Program-made: the position numbers and the translations under genes | Origin: a virus | Virus record (IMG/VR): IMGVR_UViG_3300013094_000026 | Span: 1 to 64,000 of that record | Length of the DNA stretch: 64,000 nucleotides | Reading direction: 5' to 3' (one strand) | The notes under the pieces: generated by a model | What the model was told of the DNA's origin: nothing | Databases searched by the model: none | The model's input: only the letters and a program-made list of their open reading frames with translations | In this document: positions 46,056 to 54,314 of the stretch, piece by piece | How positions within the stretch are numbered: position 1 is the stretch's first letter | Layout of the letters: each line of letters opens with the position of its first letter

Positions 46056-46736
46056 ATGGGAATCATCAAAGGTCTAAATGCATTAAATCAACAAATGGAT
46101 AAGCCAGACTTTTCCAGTGAAGGTCAAAAAGGAACTTGGTTAAAGATTAATGACGGTCAATCAGTAAAAATTCGTTTTATGCAAGAGATTGATCCAGACT
46201 CAGCCAATTATAATGAAAAAGCAGGTGCTGCTTTTATTGCAGTAGAACATACAAATCCAGAGCATTATCAACGTAAGGCACTTTGTTCAATTGAAGATCA
46301 GGGTCGTTGCTTTGGATGCGAAATGCATCGTCGTGACCCTAAGTCTAAATGGGGCGGTAAGAAGCGTTTTTATGCTAATGTGATTGTAGATGATGGCGTT
46401 AAAGAGCCATATGTAGCAATTTTATCACAAGGTCTTGGTCCAAAGGCTGTTACAGAAACTGTAATTGCATGGGCGGGAGAGACAGGCAGTATTACAAACA
46501 CTATTTGGAAAGTAAAGCGTACAGGTAAGGGTGCAACTGATACAAGTTATTCAGCAATTCCTTTGCCAACAGCAACAACTGAGCCAATTGATTTTAATAA
46601 GTTTGAGCTATTTGATCTTGAAAAGACAGCAGTTCGTGATGTACCTTATGCAGAGCAAGAAGCATTTTATTTTGGTACAACATCAGATTCATCAAGTGAA
46701 AAAGAAGTTTCAACTTCATCCGCCGTTGAGTGGTAA
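46056..46736 (+). CDS. Single-stranded DNA-binding protein (phage type)
   Basis: The 226-residue protein (GTWLKINDGQSVKIRFMQEIDPDS... RCFGCEMHRRDPKSKWGGKKRFYANVIVDDG) has a beta-barrel core with a Cys pair, and a C-terminal Ser/Glu-rich acidic tail ending EW, as in phage ssDNA-binding proteins. It protects fork DNA and recruits partners through the tail. It has its own strong promoter, as expected for a protein needed in bulk. It is not of the bacterial SSB family by sequence. Confidence 0.75.
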   Translation: MGIIKGLNALNQQMDKPDFSSEGQKGTWLKINDGQSVKIRFMQEIDPDSANYNEKAGAAFIAVEHTNPEHYQRKALCSIEDQGRCFGCEMHRRDPKSKWGGKKRFYANVIVDDGVKEPYVAILSQGLGPKAVTETVIAWAGETGSITNTIWKVKRTGKGATDTSYSAIPLPTATTEPIDFNKFELFDLEKTAVRDVPYAEQEAFYFGTTSDSSSEKEVSTSSAVEW

Positions 46737-46762
46737 TTAATAACTGATGTATGTATACTGAT

Positions 46763-46791
46763 TTGACAACATGGCACATTATTGCTACAAT
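46763..46791 (+). promoter_or_regulatory. Strong promoter of the two-domain HNH gene (leaderless)
   Basis: TTGACA (46763-46768), 17-nt spacer, TACAAT (46786-46791) with TGC in front. ATG 46798 is exactly 6 nt after the hexamer. Confidence 0.8.
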
Positions 46792-46797
46792 AAAAAC

Positions 46798-47511
46798 ATG
46801 GCAAATCAGTATACATTAATCTTTCCAGAATCCTTTTGGAAGAAAGTTCAAAAGACCAGCTCATGCTGGCTATGGATTGGAGCAAAGGATTCTTGCGGAT
46901 ATGGAATTCATAATAAAAAATTTGATACTACAAGAGCACATAGGATCTCCTATATATTAAAGTATGGTGAATTTGATAAGAATCTAAAGGTTTTGCATAA
47001 ATGTGATAACCCAGCATGCGTAAATCCAAAACATTTATTTTTGGGGACACAGCAAGAAAATATAAAAAATATGGTTAAGAAATTTAGACATGGAAAACAA
47101 AACAGGAAAGTGCAAAGTTATTCTTCATGGCTAAAGGAGCATCCTAAAAAAACAGTATCTGATTTATGTCATTCAAAAAAACATAAGTTTAGTGATTCAA
47201 ACACTAGAATTAAGAAAATTAAGGATAGGTATACCAGAGTATGTCGTCAATGTGAATTTGATACAAATTATAAAGATATTGTTGTTTATAAAGTAAAGAA
47301 CTTTGTTAGAAAAGTTGAAAATCGTGGAGAAATAATAGATGGTTTAGTTAAAAAGATTAAAAAGATGGATTCTAAATGTTATTATTGCGATGGAAAATTT
47401 GAGCATTTGCACCACAAAATTCCAAAATCTAATGGCGGAGAAATTAGTATAAAGAATATAGTTCCAGTCTGTGAGAAATGTAATTTGACGAAAGGTAATA
47501 AAGTTGAATAA
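46798..47511 (+). CDS. HNH endonuclease with two HNH-type domains
   Basis: I choose ATG 46798, 6 nt behind the -10; an upstream ATG (46771) overlaps the promoter. The 237 residues hold an N-terminal HNH_3-like domain (CWLWIGAKDSCGYGI... AHRISYILKYG... VLHKCDNPACVNPKHLFLGTQQEN) and a C-terminal classical HNH (CYYCDGKFEHLHHKI... IVPVCEKCNLTKGNK). Two nuclease-type domains in one chain is unusual. It separates the ssDNA-binding protein from the polymerase, and its last codons overlap the polymerase start. Confidence 0.8.
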   Translation: MANQYTLIFPESFWKKVQKTSSCWLWIGAKDSCGYGIHNKKFDTTRAHRISYILKYGEFDKNLKVLHKCDNPACVNPKHLFLGTQQENIKNMVKKFRHGKQNRKVQSYSSWLKEHPKKTVSDLCHSKKHKFSDSNTRIKKIKDRYTRVCRQCEFDTNYKDIVVYKVKNFVRKVENRGEIIDGLVKKIKKMDSKCYYCDGKFEHLHHKIPKSNGGEISIKNIVPVCEKCNLTKGNKVE

Positions 47512-50500
47512 TAATTTTGTTCATCTTCATGTACATGATATGTATAGTGTTATGGATGGCTTAAATAAGCCTGAAGAAATGGTTATTGCTGCCAAAGAGC
47601 AAGGCCAGTTTGCAATAGCACAAACAAATCACGGGACATTGGCTGGGATGCGTGATATGCAAATTGCATGTAAAAAACATGGTATGAAACCAATTTTAGG
47701 GCTGGAAGCATATATCTCAGAAACAGATAGATTTGATAAAAGAGCAGTGGCAAAAAGAGATGATAATACCTCCCTTTATTCACATATAATTCTCCTAGCA
47801 AAGAATGATATTGGATTAAAAAATTTACAAAAACTTTCACAAATTGCTTGGACAGAGGGTTTTTATAGTAAACCTCGTATTGATATTGAAGTCCTTTTTG
47901 AATATAGTGAAGGTATAATTGTTCTATCTGGGTGTATGGGCGGTCTTATTTCAAAAGCTATTGAACGTGGTGATATGGAAGTTGCAAGAAATTTGACTAA
48001 GCAATTTAAAGAGCGTTTTGGCGAAGATTTTTACATTGAAGTTCAAGCACATAATCCTGAGACATTAAATACAAGTCTGCTTAATTTGGCAGATGAATTT
48101 AGTGTAAAGCCAGTTGCTACAGGAGATTGTCACTTTGCTAAAAAAGAAGAGCGGGATCTTGAGGAGTTACTCCTTATTATCTCTACTAAGCCAAATCAAA
48201 ACAAAGAAGCAGACTATGCAAGTGGTCGTACACACTCTAATATTATTGATCGCTTTGATCATATTTATCCCGACCGCCCTATTTCTTTCGCTGACATTAA
48301 CGTTTATATTCAATCCTATGCTGAAATTAAATCAGACTTTGAAAAAGCGGGGATTGTCAGAGAAGACATATACAAGTCTTCGCTAGAGATTTCAGATAAG
48401 ATTGAGATATATGATTTTCATGAAAACCTTGATTTACTTCCAGTACCAAAAAAGAATGCATTAAAAACACTCACAGAAATGTGTGAGCAATCCTTATTAG
48501 ATATGGGTATCAATGATCAAATATATAAAGAAAGACTTAAAGAAGAGCTTCAAGTCATCAAAGATAAAAATTTTGCTAGTTATTTTCTCGTTGTTAGTGA
48601 TATGGTTAATTGGGCGAAACAGAATGAGATACTTGTTGGACCTGGACGTGGATCTGCAGCAGGATCTTTAATATGTTATTTGCTGGGCATTACAACTGTA
48701 GACCCAGTTAAATATGATTTATTGTTCTTCCGATTTATTAATCAAGAAAGAGCAGACTGGCCCGATATTGACTGTGACTTTCAAGACACTCGTCGTGGAG
48801 AAGTTAAAGAATATTTAAAGAAAAAATTTAAGCATGTTGCATCTATTTCAACCTATCAGTATTTTAAAGATAAGGGTGTTATTCGTGACGTTGCTAGATC
48901 ATTCCTTGTTCCACTTGGAGAAGTAGATAAAGCACTTAAAGGTGTTGAAACATTTGATGAGTATGAGTCATCTCCAAGCACTGAAGAATTTAGAAAGAAG
49001 TATCCTGAAGTCACTAAATATGCTTCAATGCTTCGTGGAAAAATTCGTGGAAATGGAATGCATGCTTCAGGTGTTGTTGTTGCTAAGGACGACATTAGCA
49101 AGTATGTTCCAATTGAGACTCGTAAAGATCCAAGTGAATCAGTGTCTGGTCGCATACCAGTTGTTGCGTATGATATGGAACAAACAGCAGATTTGGGATT
49201 AATTAAACTTGACGTACTTGGATTGAAAACACTTTCAGTTATTGATGATACTTTAAAAACAATTAAAAGTATTAAAAAAGAAAATATAGACCTTAAAAAT
49301 GTTGCACTTGATGATCCAAAAGTTTTTAGCATGCTATCAAATGGATTTACAAAAGGTGTATTTCAGGCAGAAGCAACGCCATATACAAACCTATTGATGA
49401 AAATGGGTGTAAGTACGTTTGAGGATTTAGCAGCATCAAATGCTTTGGTACGTCCAGGTGCTATGAACACCGTTGGTGGGGCTTATATTCGTCGTAAAAA
49501 AGGTGAAGAGATGGTTACTTATGCTCATCCTATTATGCATCAATTTACAGAGCGTACATATGGTGTAATTATTTATCAGGAACAAGTTATGCAGGCTTGT
49601 GTATATTTGGGCGGGATGTCATGGGCAGATGCTGATAAGGTAAGAAAAATTATTGGTAAGAAAAAAGATGCAAGTGAATTTGATCAGTATAGAGAAAAAT
49701 TTATTACAGGAGCTTGTAAGCACATTACAAAAGAAGATGCTGAAAAGCTATGGCATGATTTTGAAGCACACGCTGGGTACTCTTTTAACCGTTCTCACGC
49801 TATTGCTTATTCTATGCTCAGTTATTATACTGCTTGGCTAAAGTTCTATTATCCACTTGAATTTATGTTTGCTATTCTTAAAAATGAAAAAGATAAGGAT
49901 GCTAGAACAGATTACTTGCTAGAAGCTAAGCGTTTAGGAATTAAGGTTTTGTTGCCACATGTGAATGAATCTGATATTGATTTTAGTATTCAGGGTAATT
50001 CAATTAGATTTGGACTATCTAATATTAAGTTTATTTCAGATAAACTTGGCTCAAAGATTATTAATAATAGACCATTTAAAAGCTATGAAGATTTTGTTGA
50101 AAAAACAAAGTCAAAGGGTAGCAAAGGTGATAAAATTTTGGGTATTAATAAGAGAACAACTGATGCACTCAATATGATTGGTGCAGCAGCATTTTCAGAT
50201 AACGCCAGAAAAGGAAATGAAAATGAAAACTTGTATGAGTATTTAGGTATACCTAAATTTGATACAGGTAAACTTAGTCCTAAGATCAAAGCTCAAGTTA
50301 ATCCATTGCAGGATTTTCTTGAAGAAGGATGTTTTGTTTTATTGGCTATGGTTAAATCTATTAAAAAGGGACCTACTTGGTCAAGAGTAGAGCTTGTAGA
50401 TGATACAGGCTCAGTAGGTATTTTTCATTCTGTTAATACAGAAATTGAAGCGGGAATGATGTATTTCTTTTTGGTAGGAGATAATCGTATTCATAAGTAT

Positions 50501-50800
50501 GTAACAATTAATGATGTAGTTGACAAAATAGATGATCCTTTTGTACAATGGTTATATAGAGATAAATTAAAAATTGATAGCGGAAAAAGACTTGTTTTAG
50601 ATTTTACACACTATAAGACTAAAGCAAATAAAATGATGGCTCATATTATTTTATCTGATGCAGATAAAAAATTAGAGCGAGTTATAGTTTTCCCAAAGTT
50701 ATATACAAAAGCTTTGGGTAAAATGCAGGCTGGAAAGATTTGCGACCCAGCAATTGCAGAAATGGAAGACGGAACAACATACGTAAAGGAGATTAGTTAA
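47504..50800 (+). CDS. dnaE: DNA polymerase III alpha subunit (DnaE-like)
   Basis: The 1098-residue protein has an N-terminal PHP domain (FVHLHVHDMYSVMDGL, TNHGTLAGM), the palm with GPGRGSAAGSLICYLLGIT and the catalytic PDIDCDF (D421, D423), then YGVIIYQEQVMQ and FNRSHAIAYSMLSYYTAWLK, and a C-terminal OB-like region. It is the replicative polymerase of the phage. The start is TTG 47504, inside the end of the HNH gene; an in-frame stop at 47486 rules out longer starts, and no ATG precedes the PHP motif. Confidence 0.92.
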   Translation: MNNNFVHLHVHDMYSVMDGLNKPEEMVIAAKEQGQFAIAQTNHGTLAGMRDMQIACKKHGMKPILGLEAYISETDRFDKRAVAKRDDNTSLYSHIILLAKNDIGLKNLQKLSQIAWTEGFYSKPRIDIEVLFEYSEGIIVLSGCMGGLISKAIERGDMEVARNLTKQFKERFGEDFYIEVQAHNPETLNTSLLNLADEFSVKPVATGDCHFAKKEERDLEELLLIISTKPNQNKEADYASGRTHSNIIDRFDHIYPDRPISFADINVYIQSYAEIKSDFEKAGIVREDIYKSSLEISDKIEIYDFHENLDLLPVPKKNALKTLTEMCEQSLLDMGINDQIYKERLKEELQVIKDKNFASYFLVVSDMVNWAKQNEILVGPGRGSAAGSLICYLLGITTVDPVKYDLLFFRFINQERADWPDIDCDFQDTRRGEVKEYLKKKFKHVASISTYQYFKDKGVIRDVARSFLVPLGEVDKALKGVETFDEYESSPSTEEFRKKYPEVTKYASMLRGKIRGNGMHASGVVVAKDDISKYVPIETRKDPSESVSGRIPVVAYDMEQTADLGLIKLDVLGLKTLSVIDDTLKTIKSIKKENIDLKNVALDDPKVFSMLSNGFTKGVFQAEATPYTNLLMKMGVSTFEDLAASNALVRPGAMNTVGGAYIRRKKGEEMVTYAHPIMHQFTERTYGVIIYQEQVMQACVYLGGMSWADADKVRKIIGKKKDASEFDQYREKFITGACKHITKEDAEKLWHDFEAHAGYSFNRSHAIAYSMLSYYTAWLKFYYPLEFMFAILKNEKDKDARTDYLLEAKRLGIKVLLPHVNESDIDFSIQGNSIRFGLSNIKFISDKLGSKIINNRPFKSYEDFVEKTKSKGSKGDKILGINKRTTDALNMIGAAAFSDNARKGNENENLYEYLGIPKFDTGKLSPKIKAQVNPLQDFLEEGCFVLLAMVKSIKKGPTWSRVELVDDTGSVGIFHSVNTEIEAGMMYFFLVGDNRIHKYVTINDVVDKIDDPFVQWLYRDKLKIDSGKRLVLDFTHYKTKANKMMAHIILSDADKKLERVIVFPKLYTKALGKMQAGKICDPAIAEMEDGTTYVKEIS

Positions 50801-51075
50801 TGACTAATGAAGAAGTAACAGAAACAACAGATCAACCATCAAACCAAGATGTTCAAATTTCAATTGAACAAATTTGTGCAGCAATTTTAAATACGATTGG
50901 TTCAGTAGAGGTATCTCTTGAATCACTAATGACAGACTATTCTTCAAAGAATATTTCTGTAAATCAAGATCCAGAAACAAAGGCACTAACATTTGCTTTG
51001 GCTGACCAGCCAGCAGTAGTTGATGCACCTGTTGATACAGATTCTGATGAGGAAACTAATACAGAATCAGAGTAA
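50800..51075 (+). CDS. Small acidic protein
   Basis: The 91-residue protein (VQISIEQICAAILNTIGSVEVSLESLMTDYS... DTDSDEETNTESE) has one helix-rich segment and a very acidic tail. It overlaps the polymerase stop (TAATG) after AAAGGAG, so it is translationally coupled. An accessory role in replication is inferred only from place. Confidence 0.6.
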   Translation: MTNEEVTETTDQPSNQDVQISIEQICAAILNTIGSVEVSLESLMTDYSSKNISVNQDPETKALTFALADQPAVVDAPVDTDSDEETNTESE

Positions 51076-51081
51076 ATGCTG

Positions 51082-51087
51082 TATAAT
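51082..51087 (+). promoter_or_regulatory. Putative -10 before small gene and recA
   Basis: TATAAT with ATG 51096 eight nt downstream, so nearly or fully leaderless. Confidence 0.45.
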
Positions 51088-51095
51088 ATAAATAT

Positions 51096-51350
51096 ATGGC
51101 TCAATCTTATGTGCTCAAAGGTACGGAAAACGAATTTCTGTTAGTGATTAGAGCAGAAGATGAAAAAGCAATCTATAGCATTATAGATTTTTTAGCAACC
51201 AGTCGTAATGAACAAATTAAAGAACTGGCAATTGAATTAGAGAAGAGTATGCATGATAACGGAAGAGATTCTAGCAAAGCTGGATCCAAAAACAAGGTCA
51301 AGACTACAACTGGCAACAACAGTAAACGTAGAAAAACAAAAGACACCTAG
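51096..51350 (+). CDS. Small protein overlapping recA
   Basis: The 84-residue protein (SYVLKGTENEFLLVIRAEDEKAIYSIIDFLATSRNEQIKELAIELEKSMH, then a Lys/Ser/Asn tail) has a small alpha-beta core. Its last 98 nt overlap recA in another frame; the tail there is low complexity, suggesting that it was created by the overlap. Function unknown. Confidence 0.55.
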   Translation: MAQSYVLKGTENEFLLVIRAEDEKAIYSIIDFLATSRNEQIKELAIELEKSMHDNGRDSSKAGSKNKVKTTTGNNSKRRKTKDT

Positions 51351-52251
51351 TATTGGTTTAACAATGGCATTAAAGGGCGGTCTGGGTTTTGGTCGTCAAG
51401 TTTTAATTTGGGGAAATAAATCTGCTGGTAAATCTTCTTTTTGTTTACAGATGATTGGCGAAGCACAAAAAGCTGGAAAAACATGTGCTTGGATTGATGC
51501 AGAAGCATCTTATGATCCTGCATGGGCTGCCAGATTGGGTGTAGATTCAGAATCTCTTATTTATTCACCTGCTAAATCTATTAATGATATGGTTGATGTG
51601 GCACAACAATTAATGGAAGCGGGAGTAGATATTATCGTTGTAGATTCTATCTCAGCACTACTCCCCGCAATCTATTTTGAAAAAGATAGTTCAGATTTAA
51701 AGAAGTTAGAAGACACTAAGCAAATTGGTGCAGAAGCAAAGGATATGACACATGCAGTCAAAATGCTTAATTATGCAAACAAAAGTACGCTACTCGTTCT
51801 TATTTCTCAACAGAGAAATCAATTTGGGTCTATGCATGCTTCCCATATCCCAACAGGAGGAATGGCGGTTAAATTTTTCTCCAGTACCGTTATCAAACTC
51901 TGGGCTTCAGAGGCTGATGCGAATGCGATTAAGTCTGGAATCCAAGTTGGTGACAAAATTATTGAACAAAAAGTTGGAAGGCCAGTTAATTGGATCATTG
52001 ATTACAATAAAACGGGACCAATGGGTTTATCAGGCAGTTATGACTTCTATTTCCAAGGGGAACAAGTGGGAGTTGATTCCGTTGGAGAAATCTTAGATGT
52101 TGCTGAAATGATGGGTATTGTACAAAAGGGTGGGGCTTGGTATACAATTAAAGAAGAAAGATTCCAAGGACGTAATAAAGCTTTAGAGTATTTAAGGGAT
52201 AACCCAGGGTTGGCAAAAGAGATTATAGAGGAAATTTATGACAAGTCTTGA
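51253..52251 (+). CDS. recA: RecA-like recombinase
   Basis: The 332-residue protein has a RecA core: GGLGFGRQVLIWGNKSAGKSS with Walker A (54-61), CAWIDAEASYDPAWAARLGVD, Walker B DIIVVDSISALLP, VLISQQRNQFG and a C-terminal WYTIKEERFQGRNKALEYLRDN similar to bacterial RecA. It forms filaments on ssDNA for strand exchange in recombination-dependent replication and repair. ATG 51253 follows GAGAAGAG. Overlaps both neighbours. Confidence 0.9.
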   Translation: MITEEILAKLDPKTRSRLQLATTVNVEKQKTPSIGLTMALKGGLGFGRQVLIWGNKSAGKSSFCLQMIGEAQKAGKTCAWIDAEASYDPAWAARLGVDSESLIYSPAKSINDMVDVAQQLMEAGVDIIVVDSISALLPAIYFEKDSSDLKKLEDTKQIGAEAKDMTHAVKMLNYANKSTLLVLISQQRNQFGSMHASHIPTGGMAVKFFSSTVIKLWASEADANAIKSGIQVGDKIIEQKVGRPVNWIIDYNKTGPMGLSGSYDFYFQGEQVGVDSVGEILDVAEMMGIVQKGGAWYTIKEERFQGRNKALEYLRDNPGLAKEIIEEIYDKS

Positions 52252-52441
52252 AAAATTCTTAAACAAAGTTAAAGATAGCACTGATAAAAAAACAATTAAT
52301 ATCTCAGAGCCAGCAAGTGGTTCATTTAGATGTCAAAATTTAGAATGTAATGAAATTGTATATGAAGGTTATGTTGATAGAGTTAATAGCAGGATACATT
52401 GGGTATGCAGCCAAGGTCATGATTCTAGCGTGGTAATATGA
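52238..52441 (+). CDS. Small zinc-binding-like protein
   Basis: The 67-residue protein has a C-terminal Cys/His cluster (CQNLECNEIVYEGYVDRVNSRIHWVCSQGH), which fits a zinc ribbon. It overlaps recA by 14 nt and the resolvase-like gene by 4 nt. Role unknown. Confidence 0.6.
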   Translation: MTSLEKFLNKVKDSTDKKTINISEPASGSFRCQNLECNEIVYEGYVDRVNSRIHWVCSQGHDSSVVI

Positions 52442-52749
52442 GTGAACGTGGAGAAGTTAAGCGTGACGGTGCAAAAGCTCAAAAGAACTCTGGTCGGGGC
52501 GATTACCAAAAAGGTGATGCGGTTTGGCATGATTTTGTCGTTGATTATAAAGAGTACTCAAAGTCAATATCCATTAGTAAAGAAATTTGGGCAAAAATAT
52601 GTACTGATACTTTTAAGGTCTCACGTGAAAAGTATCCAGTCCTTAAACTTATCCTTGGTGGAGAAGGCACGAAAACAAGGTTGGCTGTAATTGAATGGGT
52701 TTTATTTGAGCAGATGGTAGAGTGTTGGAAGAAAAGTAATGATCAATGA
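52438..52749 (+). CDS. PD-(D/E)XK resolvase-like protein
   Basis: The 103-residue protein (RGEVKRDGAKAQKNSGRGDYQKGDAVWHDFVVDYKEYSKSISISKEIWAKI) has the GRG...KGDA...VDYKE pattern of small actinophage proteins usually annotated as Holliday-junction resolvases. The likely active residues are the Asp of KGDA and the D-x-K of VDYKE. It would cut branched DNA during recombination and before packaging. A second, RuvC-like resolvase lies at 54301. Confidence 0.6.
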   Translation: MSERGEVKRDGAKAQKNSGRGDYQKGDAVWHDFVVDYKEYSKSISISKEIWAKICTDTFKVSREKYPVLKLILGGEGTKTRLAVIEWVLFEQMVECWKKSNDQ

Positions 52750-52921
52750 AGAAGATCAAAATGAATTTTTAATTTGGTTTAATAATGGTGTTGAGCGTGG
52801 TTGGATTAGTGATATGTTTTGCAACACACATGATGGGCCACCAATTATTAGTGAAGAAGAAGATAAAGAATGGAATGAAGGTGGAGACCCTTGTCAATTT
52901 TGCGTTAGGATTTTAGAATGA
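52739..52921 (+). CDS. Small conserved-looking protein
   Basis: The 60-residue protein (DQNEFLIWFNNGVERGWISDMFCNTHDGPPISEEE-like, ending PCQFCVRILE) has Cys residues at WISDMFC and CQFC, and is acidic. Proteins with 'GWIS..FCxTHDG' occur widely among actinophages. Function unknown. Overlaps both neighbours. Confidence 0.65.
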   Translation: MINEEDQNEFLIWFNNGVERGWISDMFCNTHDGPPIISEEEDKEWNEGGDPCQFCVRILE

Positions 52922-53244
52922 CAGATAAACCAATTATTGATCTTATAAGTGAACTTACAGAATTCAATGACATGAAATCATACATGAATGATGCAGATCT
53001 TGATTATGCTCTTGATTTAATTATTAAATTAATTGCCAAGCCTGATGTGCCATCTACAAAAGCTCCTGATCTTATTGTTAAGATGCAGGCTTTGTCTGCT
53101 AAATTTGCAATAATGTCACGCTACTACACCACCTTTGAAAAAGGTGGGGAAAATGCAAAAAAGAAAAATGTATATTACACAGCAGAAGAAGCAATTAATA
53201 GATTAGTTGATGCCCTAAAGTATTCAGCTAGATATGGGGCATAA
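52918..53244 (+). CDS. Small helical protein before Cas4-like nuclease
   Basis: The 108-residue protein (DLISELTEFNDMKSYMNDADLDYALDLIIKLIAKPDVPSTKAPDLIVKMQALSAKFA) is helical and ends directly before the nuclease start codon. It may be a partner of the nuclease or helicase. No known motif seen. Confidence 0.6.
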   Translation: MTDKPIIDLISELTEFNDMKSYMNDADLDYALDLIIKLIAKPDVPSTKAPDLIVKMQALSAKFAIMSRYYTTFEKGGENAKKKNVYYTAEEAINRLVDALKYSARYGA

Positions 53245-54030
53245 ATGGGTAGAGATTTAATAGCAAATTTAAAATTTCAAAAAATGTCAAATCCATCTGG
53301 GTTTGACCCAAATGCATTTGCCAAAATGTATGAAGAAGCAGTTTTAACTGGAAAGAGACCAAATGAATTTACTCAAAAGAAAACTTTTGCTCCTAGCAGT
53401 GTTGGTTACGGTAATGGTAACTGTCCTAGATATTGGTTCATTGCTTTTACTGGGGCTGAGTTTGAAAATGAAACCGATGCTATGGGTGTCGTTAACATGG
53501 ATAATGGTACGTATGTGCATGATAGAATTCAGAAAAATTTCGCTAAAACGCCAGTATTCAAAGCAAATGAAGTTGAAATTACCCACGATGATCCACCAAT
53601 TAGAGGTTTTGCAGATACTATTATTGAATGGGATGGAAAAGAAGTAATTGGTGAAGTAAAGTCTGCTAAACAAGAGATTTTTGATATTAGACAAGCAGAA
53701 ATGCAAGGTTTGCCATATCATAAAATTCAACTTTTACATTATATGAAAATTCGTGGAGCTGAACAAGGATTTTTCTTTTATGAGAATAAGAATGATAACA
53801 GTTTTCTAGTTATTCCTATTAATATGGATGAAAGAAACAAAGAGTTGATTGATGGTGTTTGGAATTGGATGCGTAAAGTTTATGCTGCATATGAAGCAGG
53901 AACTCTTCCAGAGCGTACATTTACAAAATCACAATGGGCTTGTAAGGGTTGCCCCGTAAAGAAAGTTTGCTGGGAAGACAAGAAGGATCTCGGAGAAGTC
54001 TACATAGAACCGCTGGTACTTGAAAAATGA
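53245..54030 (+). CDS. Cas4/RecB-like Fe-S exonuclease
   Basis: The 261-residue protein has the PD-(D/E)XK nuclease residues H92, D124 (GFADTI), E137-V-K139 (GEVKSAK) and Q162 (QLLHYM). C60 plus a C-terminal cluster C233-x2-C236-x5-C242 are positioned as the four ligands of a 4Fe-4S cluster, as in Cas4 and AddB-type nucleases. It likely resects dsDNA ends to give ssDNA for the RecA encoded nearby. There is no CRISPR array in the window, so a CRISPR role is not supported. Confidence 0.85.
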   Translation: MGRDLIANLKFQKMSNPSGFDPNAFAKMYEEAVLTGKRPNEFTQKKTFAPSSVGYGNGNCPRYWFIAFTGAEFENETDAMGVVNMDNGTYVHDRIQKNFAKTPVFKANEVEITHDDPPIRGFADTIIEWDGKEVIGEVKSAKQEIFDIRQAEMQGLPYHKIQLLHYMKIRGAEQGFFFYENKNDNSFLVIPINMDERNKELIDGVWNWMRKVYAAYEAGTLPERTFTKSQWACKGCPVKKVCWEDKKDLGEVYIEPLVLEK

Positions 54031-54314
54031 AATGTGCTTACGAAGAATGTAATAATGAATTTGAACCAAAAACCCACAATCAAAAATATTGTTCAGATGA
54101 GTGTTGCAGGATTGCAACAAATCAAAAGCTTAAAAAAGCTTATTATGATAAAAAAGACAGGTTGGCTGGCAAAAAAAGGATCTGTAAAACTAAAGGTTGT
54201 AATGTAATTTTAAGTAGATATCAAGATGAAGATATATGTAATAAATGTATTGGTTCTGAAAAAGAAAAAGAACGTAAAGCATTATTGGAAATGGTGAGAC
54301 GTGTCTCTGGCTAA
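54027..54314 (+). CDS. Zinc-finger protein with two Cys clusters
   Basis: The 95-residue protein has CAYEECNNEFEPKTHNQKYCSDEC (typical small zinc finger) and a second cluster CKTKGC...ICNKCIG, joined by a basic stretch. It overlaps the nuclease stop by 4 nt and the RuvC-like gene by 14 nt. Probably binds DNA or RNA. Confidence 0.65.
   Translation: MKCAYEECNNEFEPKTHNQKYCSDECCRIATNQKLKKAYYDKKDRLAGKKRICKTKGCNVILSRYQDEDICNKCIGSEKEKERKALLEMVRRVSG

Noticed and set aside
46771-46797. ATG 46771 as start of the HNH gene
   Set aside because: It lies between the -35 and -10 boxes of the promoter, upstream of the expected transcript start; ATG 46798 fits the leaderless spacing.
53245-54030. Cas4-like nuclease as sign of a CRISPR system
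   Set aside because: No repeat-spacer array and no other cas gene. Its neighbours are RecA and resolvases, so a recombination role is more likely.
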